This document shows positions 41,321 to 51,844 of a DNA stretch of 64,000 nucleotides, one piece after another (the first letter of the stretch is position 1; each line of letters opens with the position of its first letter). The position numbers and the translations under genes are program-made. Source of the stretch: Phoenix dactylifera (taxonomy: Eukaryota; Streptophyta; Magnoliopsida; Arecales; Arecaceae); NCBI RefSeq assembly GCF_009389715.1, contig NC_052399.1, forward strand, positions 20,264,545 through 20,328,544, in the 5' to 3' direction. The notes beneath the pieces are model-generated. The model saw only the letters and a list, made by a program, of their open reading frames with translations. It was not told the DNA's origin and did not search any database.

Positions 41321-42985
41321 ATGGCTTTAAGCTCCGCAAATCTCACTCTATATTGCCTTCTGTGCCTGTTAATCTCATTAGCCTCTTCGCATCCAGTCTA
41401 TGAGAGATTCCTCCGCTGCCTCTCCATTCATAGCCCACCTTCCACCAACTTCTCGCAACTCATCTACTTGCCCAACACCGGTTCCTACTCCTCTCTCCTC
41501 CGATCATCCATCCAAAACCTCAGGTTCGCATCTCCCACCATTCCAAAGCCCCTCCTCATTCTCGAGCCTGCCGATGAGTCCCAGATCCAAGCTTCAGTCA
41601 TCTGCTGCAGGAACCACAGCCTGCCAATGAGAGTTCGGAGCGGCGGGCACGACTATGAAGGCCTGTCCTATCGGTCCGACCATGACAGCCGCTTCATCTT
41701 GCTTGATCTCACAAGGCTTAGATCGATAAGTGTCGACACGGAGCATGGCGTCGCTTGGGTCCAGTCCGGGGCCACTCTAGGCGAACTCTATTACAGGATT
41801 GCAGAGAAGAGTAGCTACCATGGCTTCCCGGCAGGCATCTGCCCCACTGTTTGCGTCGGCGGGCACCTGAGTGGCGGCGGTTTGGGGCCCTTGATAAGGA
41901 AATATGGTCTCGCTGCTGACAACGTCCTGGACGCTACGTTAGTTGATGTTAATGGGAGGCTCTTGGACAGGGAGTCCATGGGGGAAGATCTCTTCTGGGC
42001 TATAAGAGGAGGTGGAGGAGCAAGCTTTGGTATCATAGTCTCGTGGAAGGTCAGGTTAGTTCCTGTTCCCCCCACTTTCACCATTTTCACTCTCCACAGG
42101 ACCTTGGAGCAGGGAGCAATAGAGCTTCTGAATAAATGGCAATACGTCGCACACAAGCTCCATGAGGATCTATACCTCAAGGTTGATATCCAACATGTGG
42201 AGGGTGGAGAGAACGGAGTGGTGGCCGTTTTTGAATCCTTGTTTCTTGGGGGGTGTGCTGAGCTACTCCAGCATATCGGGAAGAGCTTTCCGGAGCTGGA
42301 GGTGAAGAGGAATGACTGCAGGGAGATGACTTGGATTCAATCGGCCCTCTACTTTGCTGGGTATCACAGCGAAGTGCCCATGGAAATTTTGCTGGATAGG
42401 AGTCTGCAGCCGAAGGAATTCAACAAGGGCAAGTCTGACTACGCGAGGGAACCCATCCCTTTAAGTGGATGGGAAGGGATTTGGAGAAGGTTTTTGGAGC
42501 AAGGTGCTGGGTCCATGGTCATGGTTCCTTATGGTGGGAGGATGGGTGAGATTCTGGAAGCAGAGATTCCATTTCCCCACAGGCAGGGGAATTTGTTCAG
42601 TATCCAATATCTAGTTCGATGGAATGATAGTGGAGCCTCGGCATCCGAAAAGCACTTGGCTTGGGTTAGGAGAACGTATAGATATATGAGCCCTTATGTA
42701 TCAAAGCATCCGAGGGCTGCTTATCTAAATTATAGGGATCTGGACTTGGGTAAGAATGAGGAGGGTAATACAAGCTACTTAATGGCTAAAGTCTGGGGAA
42801 GGAAGTACTTTAAGAATAACTTTAAGAGACTGGCGATTGTGAAGGGTGAAGTTGATCCCGAGGATTTCTTCTGGAGCGAGCAGAGCATCCCACCTCTTGT
42901 TGTAGACAAAGAAAGGAGGTCCGGACAGATTGGTTTCAAGGATCTAATTTCTAAACCAAAGCCACTGATCAAACACTTCCTTTGA
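41321..42985 (+). CDS. Berberine-bridge-enzyme-like FAD oxidase, copy 1
   Basis: Intronless 554-residue secreted flavoprotein. Residues 1 to about 22 form a signal peptide. An FAD-binding PCMH-type domain spans about 75-215, and the BBE C-terminal domain about 480-540 (NYRDLDLGKN, then VDPEDFFWSEQSIPP). Both bicovalent flavin attachment residues are present: His110 in RSGGHDYEG and Cys174 in GFPAGICPTV. The residue at Cys+3, the oxygen gatekeeper position in studied BBE-like enzymes, is Val177, which favours oxidase rather than dehydrogenase activity. An unusual Cys178 replaces the common Gly (CPTVCVGGH). Plant relatives oxidise monolignols, oligosaccharides or alkaloid precursors in the apoplast; the substrate here cannot be told. 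It is the tandem paralogue of the gene at 46905 on the same strand. The ATG at 41321 gives a proper signal peptide. Confidence 0.95.
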   Translation: MALSSANLTLYCLLCLLISLASSHPVYERFLRCLSIHSPPSTNFSQLIYLPNTGSYSSLLRSSIQNLRFASPTIPKPLLILEPADESQIQASVICCRNHSLPMRVRSGGHDYEGLSYRSDHDSRFILLDLTRLRSISVDTEHGVAWVQSGATLGELYYRIAEKSSYHGFPAGICPTVCVGGHLSGGGLGPLIRKYGLAADNVLDATLVDVNGRLLDRESMGEDLFWAIRGGGGASFGIIVSWKVRLVPVPPTFTIFTLHRTLEQGAIELLNKWQYVAHKLHEDLYLKVDIQHVEGGENGVVAVFESLFLGGCAELLQHIGKSFPELEVKRNDCREMTWIQSALYFAGYHSEVPMEILLDRSLQPKEFNKGKSDYAREPIPLSGWEGIWRRFLEQGAGSMVMVPYGGRMGEILEAEIPFPHRQGNLFSIQYLVRWNDSGASASEKHLAWVRRTYRYMSPYVSKHPRAAYLNYRDLDLGKNEEGNTSYLMAKVWGRKYFKNNFKRLAIVKGEVDPEDFFWSEQSIPPLVVDKERRSGQIGFKDLISKPKPLIKHFL

Positions 42986-44740
42986 TTTCTGAAGAACGCA
43001 TCGTTGTGAAATTGGCTTGTTATTTAACTGAATCAATCAAGAGTTCTCTCAAAAAACTGAATTATTGGTGTCTTCACGGTATCTTTTTGATTAAAAGAAT
43101 GATGTCTTTTTTTTTTCTTCGACTCCAAAATCTACCAGCTGTGAGATCTACCGATTGTGGGAAAACTTTGGATGGCCACGGTCAGCTCTTTCATGACTCC
43201 GTAATCATCTGTTCTGTTCTGTTCTTTTGAGGTGCTGGTGTTCTGCGTCTTACAATCAGCAACCTCTCCCTCTTCCTTCAATTCAATGGGGGAAGTTCCT
43301 TACTTCTCCCCTTTTACACCTAACCAAAAAAAAAAAAAAAAAAGGTCTACTAGTATCTTGTGCTTACATTGTTAGAGTTTGAAGATGAACTGTTTTTGCC
43401 TCAATGATGATCCCTGTAATTTAATGCATTGTTAGGATGCTAGCCTTTCGTTCCCGGAATTCCAGAACTTAGGGCCTTCTCTGTACCCATGAAGTGGAAG
43501 TACAATATATATCGGGGGCGTGGCGGACCCAAGGCTGCTCTTGTGATGCGACCGGATTGTACCTCTCGACACTGACAACCCAATTGAAAGATAGCAGCAG
43601 AACGCTTCGTCTTATAGCTTATCATCAATGATGGTGAGGTAGTGGGCATTTGTAAACAATCATCCAGACTCAGGCTTCTCTTCCATTAAAAGCATCATTC
43701 ACCGGAGCACTTTGATCCCTGATTGCCAGAAGAAAAGAGGAAAAATACAAGTAATAGCTGATAATTACTTTAGCCATGACCATTGGTCACTTAAATATAG
43801 TATATAATTGGAGACACTTCGAACTGTAAAAGGGAATAACTTTCTTATATGATGGTACCAAATCCTAGTCTATTTGACCTAACACATTGCCAACCTTAGT
43901 GACTAAATCAACCCTACTCTAGTAAATCTAGCTCAATCAACCAACTAGGCAACTACTCACTCCCTCCTCTGGAGGACACTCAATCTTGACCAATTAAGTC
44001 ATGTTCTTATCTAATCATGACCAATCATGCTTAGATATTCTTGATTAAATCCTATATTGAAGAGTCCAATCCTTCTTTAGACCTATGACATATATCCTAT
44101 CCTAATTCATCTTATTTTAAAATGGAAGAGAAGGAGGCGGACAGAAGTAAAACAGGTGAGAGGAGGCAAAGTAAAAGTAAAATCTTGACCCATTTAAAAT
44201 CGTGACCTCCGTTTCAGTTGGGTTAGCATTTCAGGAATTTAAGTCATTTAATTTTAAATAGCTAGACTGAGAAGATAACTTAACTACAGAAGCAGGCGTG
44301 CAATAACAAAACACAAAAAGTGAATTTTAGAAAATATACATGCAATTTCAAACATTTATAAATGAATAAACATATATACACAAAAAATCATTTTTTTTCC
44401 GGTAGATATTTAAAATTATTTCACAAGATACGGTTTAGATTAAATTGGTGTTTATGTTTAGTTAGCCCAAGCTACACATGCAAAAAAATTTCTCCCAGGA
44501 AACTTATTTTTCCAAAATTATCACTTTAGATTTTATATGTTTTATATTTCTTCTCTCTATTGGACATGATTAAGGATTTTTTATATGAAACTTACTTTTC
44601 CAAAATTTTCAAGTTAGTCGTTATGTTTCCATCTCCTTTTCAGTATTTTTTTATATTTTAAAAATTTACTTAATTAGGTTTCTTGATACATGTTTCATTG
44701 CTTTTTATTCAAGAGTAGAACCAAGCGTGTGCATGAAAAG
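42986..44740. other. Spacer downstream of BBE-like copy 1
   Basis: The 3' UTR of copy 1 lies at the left. A poly(A) run of about 19 bases at about 43327-43345 may mark an old retroposed tail, but I see no body or flanking repeat to define it. The rest is AT-rich without a gene. Confidence 0.4.
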
Positions 44741-44752
44741 AAGAAAGATACC

Positions 44753-45160
44753 ACCAAGGTGGTAGCCTAGTTGGAACGGGGCGTTTGCTTCTAACCAAGT
44801 GGTTCCAGGTTCGAAACGCACGGGCGTCGATTAAATCTGGGGACCGGATGCCCCGCGCCTGGACACGGGGTCTGGAAGTGCTACTGGTCGGCTGGTAGCC
44901 TGGGTGGTGCCAGGTGTGACGTACTCACACGGGGTACTCGTGCCAGGGCCCAGTGGGGTAACTGAGCCGGGGCCACGGGTGGGGAGGGTATGAGTAAAAT
45001 ATGGCTGGGGTCTGGTGAGCTGGGCCTATACCAAACGGTCATTCTGCCCGCATCGAACATGCTCCTGGCGGGGTGGGGCCCAGTGTGGGGCTGCTACGCG
45101 GGGGTGGGCTTGCCTTCCCCCCTCTTCCCCTTTTTTATTAGCAAAAAAAAAAAAAAAAAA
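44753..45160 (+). mobile_element. tRNA-derived SINE, copy 1, with target-site duplications
   Basis: A non-autonomous retroposon of about 408 bp. It carries pol III promoter boxes near its 5' end, an A box tagcctagttgg at 44763-44774 and a B box ggttcgaaac at 44808-44817. A GC-rich body follows, then a poly(A) tail of about 18 bases. Identical 12-bp direct repeats aagaaagatacc flank it (44741-44752 and 45161-45172). The same family occurs as a 5'-truncated copy at 51664-51844 and on the minus strand at 55036-55421. Exact flanking repeats suggest a recent insertion. It lies between the two BBE-like genes. Confidence 0.93.
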
Positions 45161-45615
45161 AAGAAAGATACCGGAGAAAGGCAAGATTTTTTATTTTTTA
45201 TTTTTTTTGGAACAACCAGGCAAGTTTACATAAAATATTTATTGAGCCTACAAACAGTACGGTAACCAATCGTGTTCGGCTAAAAATTGGTGTATACAAT
45301 GTCAGGAAATCTGGCCTTCTATACCGAACTCCAAAATCTAATATAAAATAACCATGTTTTTTTTTCTTAATCACAACTCTAAAATCTACTCCAAAATAAC
45401 CATCTTTATTTTTCTTAATCACAATTATTAATAGAAAGATATAAGATTTCTTGCACTTTCAAATCTTATATCGTGGGAATCCCAATAAAAATTACGAAAT
45501 CTTTAATCCATATTTTTATCCATCCGACTCTCTCTCTACTTTAAAACAAAACTCTCCTCTTAATAAATTGGGATTATGAACGCAACATGAAAATCCCATT
45601 TTGACTTGTCTCTTG

Positions 45616-45937
45616 CACAATTGTTCCTATTTTAATTAAAAATCATATTTATTTTAATTAAAAATAAAAAAATTTAAAATTATATTTTTTTTCCATCATG
45701 ATCGTCTTATAAAATATTTTTTTACACATCTACCCATTAAAAATATTTTAATCATTTTAATTTGAAACCGTTAATTTTTTAATGATGTTAGATGCCGTGG
45801 ATATATTTGTAAAAATAAGAATAAAAAAAAATAGCAACACAAATGTTTTATAAGGATATATATATATATGTAAATATCAATTTTGAAAAGATACTTATTT
45901 AAGATTTGATATTTAGAAGGGTAGTCATAAAAAAAAA
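45616..45937. mobile_element. AT-rich MITE, copy 2
   Basis: It shares with the 34377-34810 element the core ttaaaaatattttaatcattttaatttga, the ccgttaatttttta and gttagatg blocks, and the right-end atttagaagggta. The left terminus is not clearly preserved, so the start is approximate. Confidence 0.6.
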
Positions 45938-46330
45938 TCTACTTTTTGATTATATCACCTTATATTTACTCTCTCACGCTGCATCAGCAAACCACGGATC
46001 AGAGGGACGATTCAGACCAGTCTGATACCGGAGGCTAAAGTGGTCCCATGTAATCCGATCCGCGTAAATGTATACTATTAGGAGTCATATGCACCGTCCG
46101 TTCAATGGAGCCAATTTGTCCGTCCCTCTCAATCCCTCTTTCACCAATCTCCACCGCCGGCCCCTCTCTCTCATGCACCAACCTCTCATCAACCCCCTCA
46201 GTTTCTTCCAATTTGCTACTTCGTTTAGAGGAGCCAGCGCGGCGGTACCATGCGGCGAAGCAGAAGTGCGTCGAAAGATGAGAAGAGTTGGAAGAGAAAT
46301 CAGACGCGTGCCCCGTTCTAGCTGGAAGAA

Positions 46331-46705
46331 ATGTCAACGTGGATGCGGCACCGAGTGACACATTTCGATGCATGAAATAAGGCGGTGTTGATCGACTTTA
46401 TAAGGCATGATATGCTATAGTTGAAGCTGAAACTCTTCCTTCTTTATCAAACAGAGAACAGATAATCTATCTCTGATTTTGGACTAGATTTTTGAGCAAT
46501 CTGATACCTTTCTTGTTTGTGGAGAAAACCAACTATGTCGACGTGGATGGTGTACGAAGTGACACATTTTGTTGAATGAAGAAATGCTACTCCTGAAGCT
46601 AACACTCTTCCTTCTTTATCAAACAAAGAACAAATAATTTGTCCGTGCTTTCAGAAATACTTTTTTGAGCAATCTGATACCTTTCTTGTTCGTGGGGAGA
46701 AGCAA
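46331..46705. repeat. Tandem duplication upstream of BBE-like copy 2
   Basis: Two diverged copies, 46331-46534 and 46535-46705. They share in order atgtc(a/g)acgtggatg, gagtgacacattt or aagtgacacatttt, actcttccttctttatcaaa, and gagcaatctgatacctttct. The second copy is shorter by small deletions. The block lies 200 to 570 bases before the ATG at 46905, so it is a plausible upstream regulatory duplication. The acgtgg core resembles an ACGT (G-box-like) element present once per copy. Confidence 0.88.
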
Positions 46706-46783
46706 CTATGTTTGGTTCACATATCTCCACTTTCAAATATCAGAAGCCGGCTCAAATCTCTTCTATCCTCTCTGGTTCAAGTT

Positions 46784-46790
46784 TATATAG
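46784..46790 (+). promoter_or_regulatory. Candidate TATA box of BBE-like copy 2
   Basis: The motif tatatag lies about 115 bases upstream of the ATG at 46905, which would leave a leader of about 85 to 90 bases. It is a good match by sequence and position; there is no experimental support. Confidence 0.5.
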
Positions 46791-46904
46791 ATAGCTTTAT
46801 ACTGCTAAAATCGCAACCAATTCTTCTTTCTGTGCCTCATCAGTTTCAACAGCCAACTCAAATCTTTCTATCTGGTTCCAAACAACAGTCTTAATCAAGT
46901 AGAG

Positions 46905-48587
46905 ATGGCTACAAGCTATGCAAATGTCATTCTATGCTCCATTCTACTCATCACAGTTTCAGCCAACTCAAATAATCAGGGTTATGCAAGCTTCCTTCAG
47001 TGCCTCTCCCTTCGCATTCCACCGTCCACCAACATCTCCCAGATCCTCCACACTCCAGATACCACCTCCTACTCCTCCCTCTATCTATCCTCCATTAGAA
47101 ACCTGAGGTTTGTAACCCCGGAAACCCGCAAGCCCCTACTTATCATCACGCCCATTGACGAATCCCACGTCCAAGCATCAGTCGTCTGCTGTAAGGAACA
47201 CAGCTTCCAGATTAGAGTTCGAAGCGGCGGTCATGACTACGAGGGCCTCTCCTATCGAATAGAAAACGAGAGCCCGTTTGTTATCATCGATCTCGTCAAC
47301 CTTCGGTCCGTGGCTGTTGACCCGAAACAGGGCACAGCTTGGGTCCAGGCCGGTGCTACTCTAGGTGAATTGTACTTCAGAATCGCAGAGGAGAGTGAAT
47401 CCTATGGTTTCCCAGCTGGTGTTTGTCCCACCGTCGGTGTTGGTGGCCACATAAGTAGTGGCGGTTTTGGGACGATGTTGAGGAAATATGGCCTTGCGAT
47501 CGACAATGTCTTGGATGCTAGACTCGTTGACGTCAACGGACGAGTTGTAGACAAAGAATCCATGGGTGAGGATCTTTTTTGGGCCATACGAGGAGGAGGA
47601 GGAGCAAGTTTTGGCATCATAGTTTCATGGAAGCTCAAGCTGGTTCTTGTCCCTCCCACTGTCACTGCCTTTACCATCCGGAGGGCTTCTAGCGAGGGAG
47701 CAGTTGAGCTTGTCGACAAATGGCAGCAGATAGCACCTGGACTCCAAGAAGACCTGTTCATCCGAGCCGTCGTACAGGCACAAGGTGGGAATAGTGAAAA
47801 GAGGGAAGTGGAGGCGTTGTTCAACTCCTTGTTCCTTGGGAGGTGCGGGGAGCTGCTCCAATTGATGACCCAGACCTTTCCAGAGCTAAATTTGAAGAGC
47901 AGTGACTGCAAGGAGATGAATTGGATACGCTCAGTTCTATATTTTGCTCACGGTACCGATGAGAAGGCCGTGGAGACTCTCTTGGATAGAGGTTCCAAGC
48001 CAGAGAAGTCCTTCAAGGCCAAGTCTGACTTTGTGAATGAACCCATACCAAGACTCCTATGGGAAAGGATTTGGGAGTGGTTTCTTGAGGATGGAGCAGG
48101 GATGATGATCATGGATCCATATGGTGGAAAAATAAGTAGCATCTCGGACTCAGCTACTCCATTTCCACACAGGCAGGGGATTCTATATAACATCCAGTAT
48201 TATTGCAAGTGGTGGGAGAGCGAAGCAACCTCATCTGAGAAATACATGGGTTGGATTAGGAAATTATATGGGGAGATGAGTCCTTATGTTTCCCAGAACC
48301 CAAGGGCTGCATATCTCGGCTACCGGGACCTTGACCTGGGAAAGAATGATGAGGAAGGTTCCAAGACACGCTACTCCAAGGCTGTGGTCTGGGGCAGGAT
48401 GTACTTTAAGGATAACTTTGAGAGATTAGCAATTGTCAAGGGCACAGTAGATCCTAGTGATTTCTTTAGAAATGAGCAGAGTATTCCTCCTCTGGAATCG
48501 AGGAGTTCAGGGTGGCGGTTTAGAGAAGTCGATTCCAGAGCCCATGTTACCGTTTGTGTTGTAGGAATCTTTTTAATTCTGAGATGA
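46905..48587 (+). CDS. Berberine-bridge-enzyme-like FAD oxidase, copy 2
   Basis: Intronless 560-residue paralogue of the gene at 41321, with the same architecture. It has a signal peptide (about 1-22), an FAD domain with the bicovalent sites His110 (RSGGHDYEG) and Cys174 (GFPAGVCPTVGVGGH), gatekeeper-position Val177, an IQY motif (LYNIQYYCKWW) and a BBE domain with GYRDLDLGKND and VDPSDFFRNEQSIPP. Position 178 is the common Gly, unlike copy 1. The C-terminus differs from copy 1: after SIPPL it runs through ESRSSGWRF to a short hydrophobic end (VCVVGIFLILR). That tail may be a late frame change or a diverged end, since family members usually stop soon after this point. Same strand, 3.9 kb downstream of copy 1, with the SINE and a MITE in between. 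The substrate is unknown. Confidence 0.94.
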   Translation: MATSYANVILCSILLITVSANSNNQGYASFLQCLSLRIPPSTNISQILHTPDTTSYSSLYLSSIRNLRFVTPETRKPLLIITPIDESHVQASVVCCKEHSFQIRVRSGGHDYEGLSYRIENESPFVIIDLVNLRSVAVDPKQGTAWVQAGATLGELYFRIAEESESYGFPAGVCPTVGVGGHISSGGFGTMLRKYGLAIDNVLDARLVDVNGRVVDKESMGEDLFWAIRGGGGASFGIIVSWKLKLVLVPPTVTAFTIRRASSEGAVELVDKWQQIAPGLQEDLFIRAVVQAQGGNSEKREVEALFNSLFLGRCGELLQLMTQTFPELNLKSSDCKEMNWIRSVLYFAHGTDEKAVETLLDRGSKPEKSFKAKSDFVNEPIPRLLWERIWEWFLEDGAGMMIMDPYGGKISSISDSATPFPHRQGILYNIQYYCKWWESEATSSEKYMGWIRKLYGEMSPYVSQNPRAAYLGYRDLDLGKNDEEGSKTRYSKAVVWGRMYFKDNFERLAIVKGTVDPSDFFRNEQSIPPLESRSSGWRFREVDSRAHVTVCVVGIFLILR

Positions 48588-49479
48588 TACAGACTCTTAA
48601 GAATGCCTGATTTGCTCTTCAAAAGATGACAATTTTTTTCTTTTTATTTTTGTTTTTGGCTTATACATACATAAAAGATTGCTATCTTTTTTGCTTTCTC
48701 ATGATTTGTTTGGTTATAATTGACACTTGTAGTTTTGATTTGTAACTCATCCTCTCTGTAATTACTAATTTTTTTATAAAATCTTGGGTGGCTTTTGCTC
48801 TCTTAGTATCAAAAAAAAAAAAATTCTATGATGCCTTCTAGGATTTTGCTTAAACGTGTCACAAAAGTTGTGATATAGGAAAACAGCTATAGTCTTGTTG
48901 AAGATGAATACACTCTTTGTACCCTACATTATTTAAATTATATTATAATATAAATATAATATTATATTACATTATATCATAATATATTGACATATTATGT
49001 TAAATAATTTAATATTATATTAAATTATTATGCTATAGTATACAATATTATATTACTATATTATAATAATATTATATTACATTATAGTAATATTACACTA
49101 TATCATATATTTATGTATTAATATATATTATATTTTATTATATTTTGTTGTATAATACTATGCAATGTCCTTTAGGTCACCTATTTTGAGTTATGGACAC
49201 ACAAGCTGGTCATTTTATCATACCAAAAGTACTTTATTAGTTTGTTTACTGAACACATGTTAAAATGGCACAGCACTTTAGAGATGTAGTTACCAAACAG
49301 TAAATAGCTTTATATAAAAGTTTTACTTCAGAAAGCTCTACTTCCAAAATTTTACTTCTAAAAGCTCTACTGTCAAAAACTTCCCTAAATTGGGCCTAAG
49401 AGGTTTAAGGAATGAGAGGAAGAGGGAGGCACTAACTCAAAATGGATGTCGTGTCGAGGTGGAAATGTCTCATATAGCA
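48588..49479. other. 3' flank of BBE-like copy 2, AT-rich
   Basis: Probable 3' UTR, then a short poly(A) run at about 48811-48822 and the AT-only block listed separately. The sequence resumes ordinary AT-rich spacer before the tandem array at 49480. Confidence 0.4.
48930..49165. repeat. ATT/TATA-rich degenerate microsatellite
   Basis: Almost pure A+T with irregular attata and ttatat units over about 235 bases. It is probably a decayed microsatellite and may unwind easily, or act as a matrix-attachment-like region. Confidence 0.8.
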
Positions 49480-50275
49480 ATCTCAACCTCCATGAAACGG
49501 AGCGGGGTTGTATAGTTCGCGCGGAAGAAGGATTCAACTTCCTTTGCGCGAATCTACCGATGGCCTGATCGCATCTATTTGAATTTGAGGTTGAAAGATA
49601 GGAGCAGCGGGCTAGCAGCACAAATTTACCTATAGATTCTTTATACCAAATCAAATTACAAAAACTAAGCCTTTATACAGGACCTCTCACCATGCTGGAT
49701 GGGGGTTGTATATTCTATACGAAAGAAGAAGTCATCTTTCTTCGTGGGGATCCACCATTGGTCTAATCAGATCTATTTCAGTTGGAAGATAACGAGTAGA
49801 AGACTAATAGCCAAAGTTTGTCTATGAACCTCGTCTACCTAATAAAATAATACAAAAACTATAACTTTCTTTATGCAGAATAACTCACCATTTTGGACTT
49901 TCGTGAGAATTCACATTCCTTGTGAATCCACCGTTGGTCTACTCACATCTATTTGAATTTGATTTTGGAAGATATGAGTAAAGAGCTAGCAGCCCAAATT
50001 TATCATTGCATCCTATCTACCAAATAAAATAATATAAAAACTAAAATTTTCTTTATGCAAGACCTCTCATGATTTTGGATTGGGGTTATATCTTTCATGC
50101 GAAAGAAAATTTTCCTTTATTTGCATGAATCCAACGTTGCTCTAATCACATCTATTTAAATTTAAGGTTGGAAGATATGAACATAAGACTCGTAGTAGCC
50201 CAGGTTTAACTATTGACCCCTATCTATCCAATAAAATAATATAAAAGTAAGACTTTCTTTGTGGAGGATTTCACC
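49480..50275. repeat. Satellite-like tandem array, about 176-203-bp unit
   Basis: At least four tandem copies are recognised by the repeated block 'gaatcCACCgttggtctaatcacatctattt' (anchor positions about 49552, 49750, 49926, 50129). Each is followed by a (g)ttggaagata segment and ends in 'aataaaataatataaaaact'. Spacings of 198, 176 and 203 bases show indels between copies. The first copy carries ttcgcgcggaagaagga, which also appears in altered form near 15915. There is no coding capacity. The unit length is like plant satellite monomers. Confidence 0.85.
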
Positions 50276-50669
50276 AGAGAATGTATTTTCCAAAGGATTC
50301 ATGTTTTTTTGCACGATCGTGCAATAACTGCTTTGAGATCTGTATAGACAGTGAAAGAAAAAAATTTGGTAGGATTTAAGACTGTGCAAGATAGTTGATA
50401 ATATATATATACACACACATAAAAAAAAAAAAAATCATTCTTTTGCGTGAAAAATAAACCCATATAAGATAGAACTAAAAATATATAAAAACCCAAGTTT
50501 TGAAAGAGGAAAAAAAAAGCAGCCAAAAGTTGTCATCGACATCTTCCTAAAGTCATCAGGATAGTACTTAGAGAAGCGTTGAAACCATAATATGATATGC
50601 TTAACACATAATATTTGAATCTAATCGTGATAAGTGCAATCTAACTTTTTCCTAATCAGGGGATTCAAT

Positions 50670-51398
50670 TCAAAGCTTTGACGCCAACCTTTTCGTCTCC
50701 TCGTCGCCCTCCTCAGCCAATTCCAGCGCCCTGCACACCTCCGGGAACGCCGCATTCCGGATGGACGCATACACCTCCCCGTTCCAATTCTTTTCCGCCA
50801 GCTCCTCCCCCATTCGCACCGCCGTCTCCACCGCTTCCGCCGCTCCGCCGACCGCCCGCTCGATGATCCCCTTCCGTTCTGCCTCCGCTGCCGTGATCTT
50901 GGGCGCCCGCAGCAGCACATCCCGCCGGACCCTCGGATCCGCGATCTTGGACCGAAACAGAGCCATAACAAACTCCGCGATCGGGATCTCGATGTCGAGC
51001 TCGCTCATGTACAGGAACCCCCGGTCTCTCCTCATCACCACATAGTCGTGGATCAGCGCCAGGGCAAAGCCGGCGGCGGAGGCGTGGCCGGTCACGGCGG
51101 CGATCGTCGGCATGGGGAGGGTCATCAGATCCGCGACGACGTGTTGAAAGGCAGAGGTCATGATCGTGGTCCTGTTGGCCGGGGAGGATTTGGCCCAGGC
51201 TAGGTCGAATCCGTTGGAGAAGTATTTGCCCTCGGCGGCGGTCACGAGAGCCGATCCGCCGCCGGCACGGGCGGAGTCCGAGCGGACCCGGGCAAGGGCG
51301 GAGCGGATGGCGTTGAGGAGGGTAGGATTTAGGCGGTGCTCGCCGTCGCCAGTCAGGGTGAGGAGGTACACCCGGCCGCGCTTCTCTAGCGTGCACAT
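50670..51398 (-). CDS. Peroxisomal delta3,delta2-enoyl-CoA isomerase (ECI-like)
   Basis: Intronless, GC-rich, 242 residues, crotonase fold. It starts MCTLEKRGRVYLLTLTGD, as plant ECI/ECH2-type isomerases do. Upstream in-frame codons also contain a Met (51497), but the conserved start is at 51398. The oxyanion-hole segments read KYFSNGFDLAWA and GHASAAGFALALIHDYV. The acidic residue in YMSELDIEIP (about residue 140) is in the position of the conserved catalytic Glu. It ends in SKL, a canonical PTS1 for import into peroxisomes. The expected reaction moves the double bond of unsaturated acyl-CoAs during beta-oxidation, and an Arabidopsis relative (IBR10) is linked to indole-butyric acid conversion. 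Assignment among ECI1/2/3 is not possible. Confidence 0.93.
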   Translation of the reverse strand: MCTLEKRGRVYLLTLTGDGEHRLNPTLLNAIRSALARVRSDSARAGGGSALVTAAEGKYFSNGFDLAWAKSSPANRTTIMTSAFQHVVADLMTLPMPTIAAVTGHASAAGFALALIHDYVVMRRDRGFLYMSELDIEIPIAEFVMALFRSKIADPRVRRDVLLRAPKITAAEAERKGIIERAVGGAAEAVETAVRMGEELAEKNWNGEVYASIRNAAFPEVCRALELAEEGDEETKRLASKL

Positions 51399-51663
51399 CT
51401 CTCGCTCTCCCTCTCCGAGTCGTCTCGTGGTCGTCGGAAGGGTCGCTGTGCGGCAGTACAAGTTTGATTCAATAGCTTCTCTTACATATGTCCGCACATT
51501 TCAGAAAGGACAAAATAGGGGATAGCACGATAGAAACGTACTTTGATCCCATCGAAATGATTCAGATTCTAAATGCACGAACGTTGGTTAGATGTGAAAA
51601 TCGGATGCTTCCAATCTAATTTCCTTCAATATTTAGCCTACCATTTACTTAGATGATATTGAT
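51399..51663. promoter_or_regulatory. Promoter region of the ECI-like gene
   Basis: Sequence directly upstream of the minus-strand ECI start, GC-rich near the ATG and AT-rich beyond. No specific element was identified. Confidence 0.35.
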
Positions 51664-51844
51664 GTGATGTACTCACATACGAATAACGCTGCTATGCTGG
51701 TGGAGCTCTGCTACGGATGAAGAGGATATGAGTAAAACTTATCTATCTGTATCGATCATTCTTCAGTGGGAAGGGGCAGTGGGGTTGCTATGCGGGTGAG
51801 GTTCTCCTCACCACTCCTCCCTCCTTCTTAAAAAAAAAAAAAAA
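51664..51844 (+). mobile_element. SINE, 5'-truncated copy 2
   Basis: It matches the 3' half of the SINE at 44753-45160: gatgtactcaca, ggatatgagtaaaa, ggggcagtggggttgctatgcgggtg. It ends in a poly(A) tail (51830-51844). The tRNA-like head is missing. Divergence is visible, so it is older than copy 1. Confidence 0.8.

Noticed and set aside
50621-51525. Additional frames on both strands over the ECI gene
   Set aside because: Shadows of the GC-rich ECI coding frame.
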